33,018 nucleotides of DNA from Steroidobacteraceae bacterium (GTDB lineage Bacteria > Pseudomonadota > Gammaproteobacteria > Steroidobacterales > Steroidobacteraceae): assembly GCA_017853175.1 (NCBI GenBank), contig JAFMKA010000016.1, forward strand, positions 1 to 33,018. The letters run 5' to 3'. The notes under the pieces are model-generated. The model was not told the origin of the DNA and ran no database searches. It was given only the letters and a program-made list of their open reading frames with translations. The position numbers and the translations under genes were made by a program. Numbering within the stretch: the stretch's first letter is position 1; every line of letters begins with the position of its first letter. Of this stretch, positions 8,354 through 17,199 are shown piece by piece.

Positions 8354-9802
8354 ATGATGATGCTCAGCAGATTGAAAATGGCGTACGGCCTCATGGTGCT
8401 CATGATGTCGCCGCTGGCGGCGCTTGCCGGAGCCCCCAAGTTCGATCGACTGCCGACCGGGCAGCCATCGCAAGTGCCGTTCATCGGTTGGTATGAAGAT
8501 CTCGGGAAGAAGGGGTACGCCGAAGAGGAGTATATCGCCCGAGGTGAAGCGAACGTTTATGAATACGTTCGGGCGGGTGATCCGACCGTTCAGGTTCGCA
8601 TGCCTGCGGTTCCTTACGTGACCCGTGTCCTCGTTCGTTATCCGAAGGATCCATCGAAGTTCAACGGAACGGTCTATGTCGAAGTGCTGAATGCGACGGC
8701 GGGTTGGGATGGTGATCCGACATGGCAAGCGGCCGCAGATTATTTAATTCGTAGTGGGGCGGCCTGGGTGGGTGTCAGCACCAAGCCGGTGACAGTCGAT
8801 TTCCTGCGCGACAAGTGGGGTCGAGATAAATATCCGGCGCGCGATACCAGTCGATATGCATCGCTGTCGATGCCTCACTTCGGTCAGGTATGGGACATGA
8901 TGACCCACGTCGGAAAGTGGGTGAAAAGCGCGGGCGACCAAACTAATCCGTTACGTCAGTACGCCGTGAAAAGATCATTCATGGTTGGTTTCTCGCAGTC
9001 GGTGGCGTATCAGGTCACTTATGCAAACAGCTTTCACGAGCGTGAGCGGATGCCGGATGGCCGAGCCGTCTACGATGGCTATTATCTGGGTGCCGGTGGT
9101 TCACGTGCGAAGGACGTTACGGCGGCCACTCCGCAGACTGAAAGCCTAGGCGAGGGCGATCCGAGAAATCTGATCCGCGTCAACGCTCCAGTGGTGAGAC
9201 TCCAAACTCAGACCGAAGTCATCGGTTTCGGCTCTTATCGAGTTAGGCAGGACGATGCAGAGTTTCCGCTGGTGCGAACCTATGAAGTTGCCGGGGGTTC
9301 TCACGTCGATGCACATCTGGATGAGGTCGGTGGGTTTGCGCTGGCGAGAGATCTTGGGCTGCCCCCGAGCTTCTGCCCGAAACCTGATGCAGCCTACAAC
9401 CCGGTACGCACGGGGTTTTACCAGTCTGCCGCACTCGACATCCTTGATCGTTGGTCTCGAGGGACGACTCCGCCCGCCAGTCGTCTTTATTCATTGAGCG
9501 AAGAGAATGGCAAAACGGTGATGCTCAAAGACGCCGTGGGAAATGTGGTGGGCGGCGTCAGACCCCCAGAACTTGAAGCGCCTCGCGGCGTTTACAAAGA
9601 GTCGAACTCTGGTCCCGGATTTTGTCGCCTCTACGGTGGGTTCGTTCCTTTTGCGCCTGAGAAGCTTCGTGAGATGTATCCCGCCGCGGGTGCTTTTGTA
9701 TCGAAGTTCGACGCGGCCATCGCTAAAGCGGTCAATGAGCGATTCTTGCTCCCTGAAGATGCGGCGTTGTTGCGAGCGAGTCGTCCAGCGACGATCAATT
9801 AA
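8354..9802 (+). CDS. Exported alpha/beta hydrolase domain-containing protein (Abhydrolase_10-like)
   Basis: About 482 residues. A signal peptide (MMMLSRLKMAYGLMVLMMSPLAALAG) precedes an alpha/beta hydrolase fold resembling the 'alpha/beta hydrolase domain' family. The nucleophile elbow reads MVGFSQS with Ser214, and a late GGSHVD (His317) is a good candidate catalytic histidine. Other family-like stretches are FNGTVYVEVLNATAGWD and AAWVGVSTKPVTV. The protein should act in the periplasm as an esterase or lipase-like enzyme. GAGGGGG at 8342-8348 sets the start to one of the three consecutive ATGs at 8354, 8357 or 8360; TTG 8329 frame starts further up lie inside the terminator and are unlikely. 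It follows the TonB receptor and may process the ligand that receptor imports. The substrate is unknown. Confidence 0.88.
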   Translation: MMMLSRLKMAYGLMVLMMSPLAALAGAPKFDRLPTGQPSQVPFIGWYEDLGKKGYAEEEYIARGEANVYEYVRAGDPTVQVRMPAVPYVTRVLVRYPKDPSKFNGTVYVEVLNATAGWDGDPTWQAAADYLIRSGAAWVGVSTKPVTVDFLRDKWGRDKYPARDTSRYASLSMPHFGQVWDMMTHVGKWVKSAGDQTNPLRQYAVKRSFMVGFSQSVAYQVTYANSFHERERMPDGRAVYDGYYLGAGGSRAKDVTAATPQTESLGEGDPRNLIRVNAPVVRLQTQTEVIGFGSYRVRQDDAEFPLVRTYEVAGGSHVDAHLDEVGGFALARDLGLPPSFCPKPDAAYNPVRTGFYQSAALDILDRWSRGTTPPASRLYSLSEENGKTVMLKDAVGNVVGGVRPPELEAPRGVYKESNSGPGFCRLYGGFVPFAPEKLREMYPAAGAFVSKFDAAIAKAVNERFLLPEDAALLRASRPATIN

Positions 9803-9832
9803 TCGTTTTACGGCGAGTTGGTCGTCGATACC

Positions 9833-10375
9833 TCACGGCTTCCACTCGACGAGTTCGAGTTGATAGCCGTCGGGGTCGGCGACATACGCGATGACCACGC
9901 TGGACGATTTCGACGAAACATAGGCTTTGGTCTCTCTCGGCGGACGCAAAACCTTGTGCCCCGCCGCGATCATTTTGCCGAGGGTCTCATCGAGATTTTT
10001 TATTGAAAACACGAGCGTGTGCAGTCCGGGATTGTTCGCAGAAATCGTTCGACCGGGCGTATAGACGAACGTCAATCCGTCTCTAAAGTTTTCTCCGCCA
10101 TGTGTGGTGTACACCTGTACCGAACCTTCGGGAGTGGGGCGCGTTCGGATGACTTCCTTGTATCCCAGAAACTCTGAATAAAAGCGCACTGACTTATCGA
10201 GGTCGCTGACATCGATTTTGGTGACCATGTATTCGAATGGCGGGCCCTCATCGGCATGAGCCGTTTTTGTTGTTGACGTAAACGCCAGAACAATTAAGAC
10301 GAGCCACGCAAAGCCGATATCGCTTGAGCGCGCCGTCTCACGCCGAGCTTCATGAAGATTTGCTGCATGTGCCAT
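9833..10375 (-). CDS. Exported VOC (glyoxalase/dioxygenase-fold) protein
   Basis: A 180-residue protein. The first 40 residues hold a hydrophobic signal-peptide core (GFAWLVLIVLAFTSTT) ending KTAHADEG, so export is likely, which is unusual for the VOC fold. The rest is one complete VOC unit: MVTKIDVSDLDKSVRFYSEFLGY, GLHTLVFSIKNLDETLGKMIAAGH, and the closing AYVADPDGYQLELVEW. The C-terminal glutamate of ELVEW is a typical metal ligand position. No GTG, TTG or ATG lies in frame between the ATG at 10375 and the signal-peptide core, so translation must begin inside the C-terminal coding part of the upstream LuxR gene, overlapping it by 82 bp in another frame. That suggests coupling to the regulator. 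The reaction cannot be assigned. Confidence 0.8.
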   Translation of the reverse strand: MAHAANLHEARRETARSSDIGFAWLVLIVLAFTSTTKTAHADEGPPFEYMVTKIDVSDLDKSVRFYSEFLGYKEVIRTRPTPEGSVQVYTTHGGENFRDGLTFVYTPGRTISANNPGLHTLVFSIKNLDETLGKMIAAGHKVLRPPRETKAYVSSKSSSVVIAYVADPDGYQLELVEWKP

Positions 10376-12957
10376 TTGACTGTCCCCTCAGTGATGCCTA
10401 GTCGTTCGCCGATCTCGCGATTTTGCAGACCCGCGGCGACCAAGGTGAGTATCTCACGCTCTTTGGGCGTGAGTGACGATTCACTAGGGCGTGTTACCTC
10501 AAAGCGCTGATCTTGCTTTGGCTCGATGGTCGTATTTGCAGAAAGGATGTTAATCGCTTTCTTCGCAAAGACGTCGATCTCGTTAGTGTGCGAGGCGGAA
10601 GCTCGATAACTTTCTAGTAAAAGCGTGCGTACGGGCGGAGCGGAGTCGACGATCTTGCGTAAAAACCCGCCTCGCGCAGCGCCGGCTAGGGCTTCGCGAA
10701 GAGATCGCCGCGCGTTTTGCATGTCGCCCGATAGTAGTAATGCGTGCGTCCGAATAAGTTGCCAGCGGATCAGGGTGCGTACGGCAAGATTACCCGCGCA
10801 GAAAGAAATCCAGGCGTTCGCGAGCCTTAAGACTTCCGTGTGTCGTGCCTTCGACAGCAGGATGCGTGCTCTGGCTGCATCGTGAATCTCAGTGTCGGAA
10901 TCCTTGGCTTTTCTCTTCGATGATGACGGCGTGACGAGCTCATCAAGGCTGGTGGGTGTGCCGACCGCGCTGAGTAGACGAACTTTTTCGCCCTGTAAAC
11001 ATCGACGAAGTCGATCGAGCTCCCGCTCCTCCGAGAAGCGGATGCCATCCTCTAGGGTCGTCAGTGCGCGATCGATATCACGCTCTGCCACGAATAGCTT
11101 GGCTTTTACGGTGTAGGCCGTCACTAGTTGATCGACTAAACCGAATTCCCGCGCGGCCGGCAAGTGCATGTCGATTAGACGAGACGCCTGTGCTCTGTCA
11201 TCTGCCTCGTAACAGAGATCGGCGAGATACAAACCCGAGAGCGCAGACAGGCCGGTTCGTACGCCCTCGAACCGCAGCGCGTCTTCTAGGCTTCGCTCGA
11301 GCAGTCGGTGCGCCACGGCGATTCTTCCGCACTCGACGTGGGCTGCTCCGAGTTCCGCTCTCACCCAGGGCGTGAATGTCACGATTCCGCAGCGCTCGGC
11401 AAGTTCCGATGCCTGGCCTTCGAGCTTGAGTATCTCCGTGATCCGATACTGACGGCGATAGGACGCAAATAGCTGTGCGTAGAGATTTAGTTTTAGCCCG
11501 TCGTTATTGGTACTGGAGAAGTCAGCGATGAGTTGCTGACACTCTTCATCACTGATGGGAACGGCATTGCGTGCTGATCGGAGGGTCAGCTCTCGGTGTT
11601 TTAGTAAGGGTGCAAGTTCTGCGTTCCGCAGGCGCGTAGAGCGCCTAGCCCCTGAGGTCCGAGAGAGCGATTTCCGTACGCACTCGAGTAACTCCTCGGC
11701 TTCGACAAATCGATACTGACGCGTTCGCCACCATGCGATCACGAGTGAGAGGTGTGGTAGTGAGCGTAGTGTCTTCGTCGGAATACCTGCCGTGTATTTC
11801 TCGAGTAGATGAATTTGACCGCGGTAAACCATGTCCTCGCAAAAGCGTTCGAGGTTTGCGGTATGGAAGCGAAGATTCCCGCTCAGCATGCTGTGATTGA
11901 GAGCTTCGGCGATTAAGCCATGATTGGCGTACCAACGACTCGCCCGTTGGTGCAGCCGTTTTTTCACAGTTGGTGACTGCGACTGAAGTCGTCGGTCTAG
12001 GAGTTCCCGTAAAAGCGGATTGAGTCGGTAAGTGTCGGGTTTGGCACGGTCGTCGCGAATGAACCCGCCCATTGTCCTCAGTGTCCGAAGATGTGTGTCA
12101 GAGTTACTAACTTCCGATACTGCGCTACAAGAGGAGATGCTCAGCGTCTCCAAGATGCTTATTTCTTCGAGAAATTTCAGGGTGCTCGCCGGAAGTTTTT
12201 CGAGTGTGGCTTCTTCGATGATACGAAACAGCACGTTTTGCGTTCGACGAAGGCTATCTAGTACAGCTTCACCGGGAGGTCGAACGGAAGTGTTGGCATC
12301 GAGGATGATTTTGATCGCGCCCACCCAGCCGCCCGTGCTATGGAGCAACGCGTCGCAATCGTCACGATTTAATCGCGCTCCGATGGCGTTGGCCATCGAG
12401 TCAATTTCATCAACGTCCAGCGCGATATCGTGGTCAGTGAACAAAAGTGTTCGACTGCGGGCCCATATCGCGGAGAGGGGGGTCGGCAAGTCGCCACGAC
12501 TCGAAAGTACGAATAAGCAATTTTCGAATGAGTGACGTATGAGCGTCGAGAGTTCCGATTGCATCGATTGAGGGAGCAACGGAGCGTCGTCGATCAGAAG
12601 CGCCACGCGCTGTGGCTGTTGAAGCAACGCGGTGCATGTCTCGATCGACGAGCGACTGTTGGTCGGTGTCGATTCACCCGAAATAAGTGAGGGCACGAGG
12701 ATGTCGGATAGGGATGCGCGCTCACCCGAGAGCTCGCCGGCCGAGATCCACAGGGTGAGGACCCCCATTTGCTGTAGTCGGTCATGCCATTCCCGCAGAA
12801 GAGTGGTTTTCCCGAACCAAGCCGGAGCGCTCGCGATGATCGCCGAGGGCAGGGGTGAGTCGAGCCATCCCGAGAGCCGGGGCCGACGCACGTGATGCGC
12901 TGACAACGGCGGTGGGCTCATGCCGCGATGGCGCGTTTTGTCGAAAGCAGTAGTCAT
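10294..12957 (-). CDS. MalT-type (LAL) LuxR-family transcriptional regulator
   Basis: An 887-residue signal-transduction ATPase of the STAND class. Near the N-terminus is a Walker A motif, APAWFGKTT (residues 44-52), with LLIDDAPLL as the probable Walker B. A long helical, TPR-like middle region fits the MalT-like sensor part. The C-terminus is a LuxR/GerE helix-turn-helix: LTPKEREILTLVAAGLQNREIGERLGITEGTVKWHMQQ and so on. Such proteins bind an inducer and ATP, multimerise, and activate promoters. The ATG at 12957 is preceded by AGGGGG (complement of 12962-12967) 4 nt upstream. The gene diverges from the six-gene redox operon starting at 13065, across 107 bp containing nested palindromes, making that operon the obvious target; the inducer is unknown. 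Confidence 0.93.
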   Translation of the reverse strand: MTTAFDKTRHRGMSPPPLSAHHVRRPRLSGWLDSPLPSAIIASAPAWFGKTTLLREWHDRLQQMGVLTLWISAGELSGERASLSDILVPSLISGESTPTNSRSSIETCTALLQQPQRVALLIDDAPLLPQSMQSELSTLIRHSFENCLFVLSSRGDLPTPLSAIWARSRTLLFTDHDIALDVDEIDSMANAIGARLNRDDCDALLHSTGGWVGAIKIILDANTSVRPPGEAVLDSLRRTQNVLFRIIEEATLEKLPASTLKFLEEISILETLSISSCSAVSEVSNSDTHLRTLRTMGGFIRDDRAKPDTYRLNPLLRELLDRRLQSQSPTVKKRLHQRASRWYANHGLIAEALNHSMLSGNLRFHTANLERFCEDMVYRGQIHLLEKYTAGIPTKTLRSLPHLSLVIAWWRTRQYRFVEAEELLECVRKSLSRTSGARRSTRLRNAELAPLLKHRELTLRSARNAVPISDEECQQLIADFSSTNNDGLKLNLYAQLFASYRRQYRITEILKLEGQASELAERCGIVTFTPWVRAELGAAHVECGRIAVAHRLLERSLEDALRFEGVRTGLSALSGLYLADLCYEADDRAQASRLIDMHLPAAREFGLVDQLVTAYTVKAKLFVAERDIDRALTTLEDGIRFSEERELDRLRRCLQGEKVRLLSAVGTPTSLDELVTPSSSKRKAKDSDTEIHDAARARILLSKARHTEVLRLANAWISFCAGNLAVRTLIRWQLIRTHALLLSGDMQNARRSLREALAGAARGGFLRKIVDSAPPVRTLLLESYRASASHTNEIDVFAKKAINILSANTTIEPKQDQRFEVTRPSESSLTPKEREILTLVAAGLQNREIGERLGITEGTVKWHMQQIFMKLGVRRRAQAISALRGSS

Positions 12958-12964
12958 CGGACCC

Positions 12965-13022
12965 CCTGTGCCGAGTATGAACTAGCGACCCTATCTTTAG
13001 ATAGGTCACAACCGCGCACAGG
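12965..13022. promoter_or_regulatory. Nested inverted repeats in the LuxR/redox-operon divergent promoter region
   Basis: CCTATCT-TT-AGATAGG (12990-13005) is a perfect 7-bp-arm palindrome. Around it, CCTGTGC (12965-12971) and GCACAGG (13016-13022) form a second perfect inverted repeat with nearly the same centre. The left outer arm overlaps the Shine-Dalgarno of the LuxR-type regulator. The location in the 107-bp gap between the divergent genes makes this a likely site for the LuxR-type protein itself or another dimeric regulator. I could not assign a clear -35/-10 pair. Confidence 0.6.
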
Positions 13023-13064
13023 ACTCACATATTCGGGAGGAAGGCGGCTGCCACGGGGGGCGAG

Positions 13065-14207
13065 ATGCTTTCGGTTTGCGGGCGAGAAGGGTTTCTTTCA
13101 TTACGGTTCGCTGTGATCTGGCTGCTTTCGTGGGTGGTCGGCATGGCCAGCATGGCGCAAGGGCAAGAGCGTTCGACCAACACGAGTCGCGTGATTGGCT
13201 TCGTGGTGACTACGGAGGCCCCGGGGCACTGGGAAAGTCCGGATGCCGGTGTCGAGTGCCCCGAAGGTTTGCACTTCACCGAAAAAGAAAATTGGGAGGC
13301 GATGAATCCCGTAGAGCGGGAGGAACGTCGAAGTCGGTTCGGTCATCGCTGGAACCGCGGACCCAACGGTGAGAATTCCACTGCCGTGCCTTGGGCCATT
13401 AAGGATCCTCTGCCGATTCGATTCGTGAAGAGCGACGTTGCGCTGGGTTTCAATCTCGACGGTACCGAAGACGGTCGAGAAACTCCGAACAGCTGCGGGC
13501 ATGCCAAGTTCAAAGATCCGGAGACGGGTCTGCCCGTAGACAACCAGTTGTATCGCGTGATGGGTTGCGCAAAAGGGTGGAGATCTTCCGGGGCTGCCGC
13601 AGGCTACCGGATGATGGAATTTCCAACCTATACGGCGAACCGACTGCTGCTCGAAATTTCCGGAGTCGATGATCTCATCGATGATTCCGAAGTCGAGGTG
13701 GCGTTATACAAGGGTCTCGACGACATTCCAAAGAAAAACAACGGTGAATTTCTGCCGGGTCTTCCTCACCGAGTGGATACACGTTTTCCCGTGATTGCGC
13801 GAACGTCAGGGAAAATCGAGGGGGGTGTGCTCACGATCAAGCCGGTCGAACATGCGCGCTTTCCGATGCGGTGGAATGTGCGTACCGGAACGCGTGACTG
13901 GTACGACATGCATCTGAGGTTACGACTCTCGACGGATGGCGCCGAGGGTTTGCTGGGTGGCTACCAGGACCTCGAGAAATATTGGCTGATGTATCGACGT
14001 GGCCTTGCGGTTTCCGTCGATAACTCCGCGTGGAGTCCGCCGTCCATGTATGCCGCAACCGAGGCGATGGCCGATGGACGACGCGATCCGAATACGGGGC
14101 GGTGTTCGGCGATCTCCTCATCGATGAAGTTGAAGGCAGTGCGTGCATTCATCGTGCACGCGGAGCCCGAATTCGATCAGGCTCTTTTCGATCTTCGTGG
14201 ATATTGA
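13065..14207 (+). CDS. Secreted protein of unrecognised family, first gene of the redox operon
   Basis: A 380-residue protein that I do not recognise. A signal peptide (LRFAVIWLLSWVVGMASMAQG) precedes a soluble, acidic-and-aromatic-rich body. Six cysteines are visible in the mature part or near it (contexts GVECPEG, PNSCGHA, VMGCAKG, GRCSAIS among them), none in a CxxCH heme motif. There are two sections: residues up to about 165 with repeated Trp/Arg-rich stretches (MNPVEREERRSRFGHRW), and a later part rich in beta-strand-like segments (RLLLEISGVDDLIDDSEVEVALYKG; MHLRLRLSTDGAEGLLGGY) resembling a carbohydrate-binding-like or jelly-roll layout. ATG 13065 follows GGGGGG (13055-13060). It ends 3 bp before the DUF1592 gene, so the two are almost certainly co-expressed. 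Confidence 0.8.
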   Translation: MLSVCGREGFLSLRFAVIWLLSWVVGMASMAQGQERSTNTSRVIGFVVTTEAPGHWESPDAGVECPEGLHFTEKENWEAMNPVEREERRSRFGHRWNRGPNGENSTAVPWAIKDPLPIRFVKSDVALGFNLDGTEDGRETPNSCGHAKFKDPETGLPVDNQLYRVMGCAKGWRSSGAAAGYRMMEFPTYTANRLLLEISGVDDLIDDSEVEVALYKGLDDIPKKNNGEFLPGLPHRVDTRFPVIARTSGKIEGGVLTIKPVEHARFPMRWNVRTGTRDWYDMHLRLRLSTDGAEGLLGGYQDLEKYWLMYRRGLAVSVDNSAWSPPSMYAATEAMADGRRDPNTGRCSAISSSMKLKAVRAFIVHAEPEFDQALFDLRGY

Positions 14208-14210
14208 CCC

Positions 14211-15845
14211 ATGAAAAAATTAAAGACCGCCCTGATCGTCGGTTGCTGCGTGCTCGCATTCGGCCTGTCGCCCGTCGCATCTCCTGAGGGCTCCTCCAGC
14301 TTGCGCTTGCTGAGTCAGTCTCAGTATGCCGATAGCATCACGGCTGTGTTCGGTGCAGCCGTCGTGCCGAACGTCAGGTTTGCACCAGTTCAGAGAGTCG
14401 AGGGTCTGCTGAGCGCTGGCGCACGAACGGCCGGCGTCACCTCGGGCTCTCTCGAGCCGATGTTTCGAAGCGCAGAGGACGTCGCGCTGCGGGTGATTCA
14501 TCCCGACTATCGCGATCGTCTCATTCCCTGTCGCCCAGGCGACTCCGCGAAGCGAGACGACGGTTGTGCACGGATATTTCTCTCCAGCGTTGGCCGAGCA
14601 CTCTATCGCCGTGAGATCAGCAGTCGAGAAATTGATCGAGTGCTACGAATCGCGGGTGATGCTGCCGATGAAAGTCGGGATTTCTACTCGGGAATCGCTG
14701 CTGCGCTCGCGTACATGCTGTCTTCGCCGGACTTTCTCTATGTTCGCGAAACGGTGGAGCCGGACCCTTCAAAACTCGGGAAATGGCGGCTCGACGGAGC
14801 CTCGCGAGCGTCGAGACTGAGTTTCTTTCTTTGGAATTCCGGTCCGGACGACGTGTTGTTGCGGGCGGCGGCGCGCGGCGAACTGCACGACCGCCGCGGG
14901 ATCGAGCGTCAAGTCAAACGCATGCTCGCGTCTGATCGAGTCCAGCAGGGCACGAGAGCATTTTTCTCGGACATGTTGGCCGTCGAAGGTTTCGATCTCA
15001 TCGCAAAGGATCCGATCATCTATCCCGCGTTCACCAGTCGAGTGGTGAGCCAGGCGAGAGAGCAACTCCTGCGAACGTTGGTGGATCACACGGTCGTCCG
15101 TGATCTCGACTATCGAGATCTGTTCGTCACTCGAAAGACATTCATGAGCCGCGATCTGGCGGTGATCTACCAAGTTCCAGTTCGTGTGGCGCCGGATCAA
15201 TGGATGGAGTACGAGTTTCCGGAGGGAAGTCCACGAGCGGGAGTTTTGACCCTTGCCGGCTTTCTCGCCCGATACGCCCACCCGGGCCGTACCTCGCCGA
15301 CCAACCGGGGTCGAGGACTTCGCGAAACGCTGCTTTGTCAGCGGGTCCCCGACCCGCCGCCGAACGTCAATTTTTCGTTGTTCGAGGATCAAGAACATCA
15401 ATTCAAGACGGCTCGTGAGCGTCTCGATGCTCATGCGACGAATCCGGTATGCGCGGCATGTCATCGACTGACAGATCCGATCGGCCTCGTACTCGAACAT
15501 TTTGACGGCGCAGGGCAATACCGCGAGACGGAAGACGGCGCCTTTATCGATACCCGCGGAAAAGTGGCCGGTGTTTCAGTGCGGGATGCCAATCAGCTGG
15601 GTGAAGCCCTGAAGGGTGATCCGGCGGTGTCCTCGTGCGTTGTAAAGAGACTGCTTTCGTTCGGAACGGGACGAAAGCTAACGGAAGCCGATCAGCCTGT
15701 GATCTCCCGACTCGGTGACGAGTTCGTCGATACCGGTTATCGATTCAAGGCGCTTCTGAAATCGATCGCGACGAGTGAAGAGTTTCTTTCAGCGGACTCG
15801 CCGCTCCAACCGTTGCCGAGGCAGGAGGTTGCACGTGCTAATTAA
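14211..15845 (+). CDS. DUF1592/DUF1588-type exported protein with a CxxCH heme motif
   Basis: A 544-residue exported protein showing, in order, the chain of domains first noted in planctomycetes and acidobacteria: a degenerate DUF1587 (RLLSQSQYADSITAVFG), DUF1595 (SVGRALYRREISSREIDR), DUF1592 (SRLSFFLWNSGPDDVLL), DUF1588 (GVLTLAGFLARYAHPGRTSP followed by GRGLRETLLCQ), and DUF1585 at the C-terminus (SCVVKRLLSFGTGRKLTEAD). The heme-type motif CAACH lies at 414-418, in NPVCAACHRLTDPIG, which suggests covalent heme c and periplasmic location. The N-terminal MKKLKTALIVGCCVLAFGLSPVA is a signal peptide; IVGC resembles a lipobox but leaves a very short hydrophobic core. Function is not established for the family. 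It partners the next gene, DUF1552, with which such proteins are commonly paired. Confidence 0.9.
   Translation: MKKLKTALIVGCCVLAFGLSPVASPEGSSSLRLLSQSQYADSITAVFGAAVVPNVRFAPVQRVEGLLSAGARTAGVTSGSLEPMFRSAEDVALRVIHPDYRDRLIPCRPGDSAKRDDGCARIFLSSVGRALYRREISSREIDRVLRIAGDAADESRDFYSGIAAALAYMLSSPDFLYVRETVEPDPSKLGKWRLDGASRASRLSFFLWNSGPDDVLLRAAARGELHDRRGIERQVKRMLASDRVQQGTRAFFSDMLAVEGFDLIAKDPIIYPAFTSRVVSQAREQLLRTLVDHTVVRDLDYRDLFVTRKTFMSRDLAVIYQVPVRVAPDQWMEYEFPEGSPRAGVLTLAGFLARYAHPGRTSPTNRGRGLRETLLCQRVPDPPPNVNFSLFEDQEHQFKTARERLDAHATNPVCAACHRLTDPIGLVLEHFDGAGQYRETEDGAFIDTRGKVAGVSVRDANQLGEALKGDPAVSSCVVKRLLSFGTGRKLTEADQPVISRLGDEFVDTGYRFKALLKSIATSEEFLSADSPLQPLPRQEVARAN
15823..15828 (+). promoter_or_regulatory. 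Shine-Dalgarno that fixes the DUF1552 start at GTG 15835
   Basis: AGGAGG, 6 nt before GTG 15835, is a consensus ribosome-binding site lying inside the end of the DUF1592 gene. It argues against the upstream in-frame GTG at 15775 and gives an 11-bp overlap between the two genes. Confidence 0.85.
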
Positions 15846-17199
15846 ATCAGGACGACTCTCGGAGCAGGAGTCGAAACTTTCCCGGCGGTCCGTCCTTCGC
15901 GGTTTCGTCGGAGCGAGTGCCGTATCCGTGCCGTTGCCGCTGCTCAACTGTTTTCTTTCCGATAGTGGGGCTGCGCTGGCTGCGACGGGTCAGGCTCTCC
16001 CGGTGCGCTTCGGGACTTGGTTTTGGGGGCTTGGCATGAATCGCCGGGTTTTCGTCCCCAAAAAAATCGGCGCAGATTTCGATTTCCCAGAGGAAATCTC
16101 AGTCCTCGAGCCGTTACGGCGGCATCTCAATCTATTCACTGGCTTCTCGGTTCCCATCGACGGTAATCCAAATCTTTGCCACTACTCCGGATGGGTTGCG
16201 CTTCGATGCGGTGCGACGCCGAAGTCGAGAAGCGATCTGCCTGGAGAAAGTTTGGACAACCCCATCGCCGAGGCAATAGGGGGTCGTACGCCGTTTCGTA
16301 TGATCAACGTTGCCGCAACGGGCAACCCCCGAGACAGTTACAGCTTTCGAAATTCGGATTCGGTGAATCCACCCGAGATTTCGGCGGTAGATCTCTATCA
16401 GAAGATGTTCACCAAGGTTTCGCCTGAGGCGGGTGCCGCAGCCGATCCGCGAATGCTTTTGCGCCGCAGCGTGCTTTCAGGAGTCGCCGAAGACGCGCGT
16501 AGCTTGAGTCGACAACTGGGTGCCGAAGATCGATCTAAGCTGGATCAGTTCTTGACCTCGGTGAGGGAGCTCGAAACACGCCTCGAGTGGCAGCTTGCTC
16601 CGGCGGACGTCTCGGGCGTTTGTCCCAAGGCGCCGGGAGAGCCGAACAGTGTAGGTGTCGGACTCGATTATCGATTGGTTGAGTCACGACACACCGCGAT
16701 GGCAGATCTTCTCGTTCTCGCTCTCGCCTGTAACAAGACGAGCGTGTTCAACGTGCTCTATTCGAACTCGGCGTCGCTGATCACTCGGGAAGGCTTGGAT
16801 AGCGTTCACCACAACATCACGCACGAAGAGCTCTACGATCCGAAGCAAGGTATTCAACTGCAGAGCTCCTGGTTCTTGCGAGAATCTTTCAAGGCCTTTG
16901 CCTATTTCATCGGTGCGCTAGCTCGTCAAACCGAGGGCGCCGGTAGTCTGATCGACAACGTGCTGGTCTATGCCCACTCGGACAACGAGGATGCGAAGAC
17001 CCACGTGCTCAACGGCACGCCGATGTTTACCGTCGGACGGGCGGGCGGCCGTCTGCGGACGGGTTTGCACATCGATGGTGGCGGAGATGTTGCCACCCGA
17101 CTCGGTTATACCGTGCAGCGCGTCATGGGGCTTCCAGTCGCCGAGTGGGGCGTGGGTTCTCTGCGCACGAATCGCGAAATCACGGAGATTCTGGTTTGA
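15835..17199 (+). CDS. DUF1552 exported protein with twin-arginine signal
   Basis: A 454-residue DUF1552 protein. The N-terminus has SRRSVLRGFVGASAV with R17-R18, a twin-arginine (Tat) signal, then PLPLLNCFLSDSGAALA before the mature part. Typical DUF1552 text follows: PVRFGTWFWGLGMNRRVFVPK, LNLFTGFSVPIDGNPNLCHYSG, SAVDLYQKMFT, LDQFLTSVRELETRLEWQ, SVHHNITHEELYD and VLVYAHSDNEDAKTHVLNGTPMFTVG. The family has distant resemblance to alkaline-phosphatase/sulfatase-like DUF1501 proteins, but no reaction is established. Tat export implies folding, perhaps cofactor loading, before transport. The start is set by AGGAGG at 15823-15828 and overlaps the DUF1592 gene by 11 bp; the end overlaps the next start as TTGA. 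It is expected to act with the DUF1592 heme protein. Confidence 0.9.
   Translation: MLIKSGRLSEQESKLSRRSVLRGFVGASAVSVPLPLLNCFLSDSGAALAATGQALPVRFGTWFWGLGMNRRVFVPKKIGADFDFPEEISVLEPLRRHLNLFTGFSVPIDGNPNLCHYSGWVALRCGATPKSRSDLPGESLDNPIAEAIGGRTPFRMINVAATGNPRDSYSFRNSDSVNPPEISAVDLYQKMFTKVSPEAGAAADPRMLLRRSVLSGVAEDARSLSRQLGAEDRSKLDQFLTSVRELETRLEWQLAPADVSGVCPKAPGEPNSVGVGLDYRLVESRHTAMADLLVLALACNKTSVFNVLYSNSASLITREGLDSVHHNITHEELYDPKQGIQLQSSWFLRESFKAFAYFIGALARQTEGAGSLIDNVLVYAHSDNEDAKTHVLNGTPMFTVGRAGGRLRTGLHIDGGGDVATRLGYTVQRVMGLPVAEWGVGSLRTNREITEILV

Noticed and set aside
12032-12535. 167-codon plus-strand frame over the LuxR-type gene
   Set aside because: Ser/Arg-rich with no family features, fully inside a well-supported regulator on the other strand.
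14769-15518. 249-codon minus-strand frame over the DUF1592 gene
   Set aside because: No motif or plausible ribosome-binding site, and the sense strand has five consecutive recognised domains.
15775-15834. GTG at 15775 as start of the DUF1552 protein
   Set aside because: It would add 20 Arg-rich residues before the Tat signal, while AGGAGG sits 6 nt before GTG 15835.
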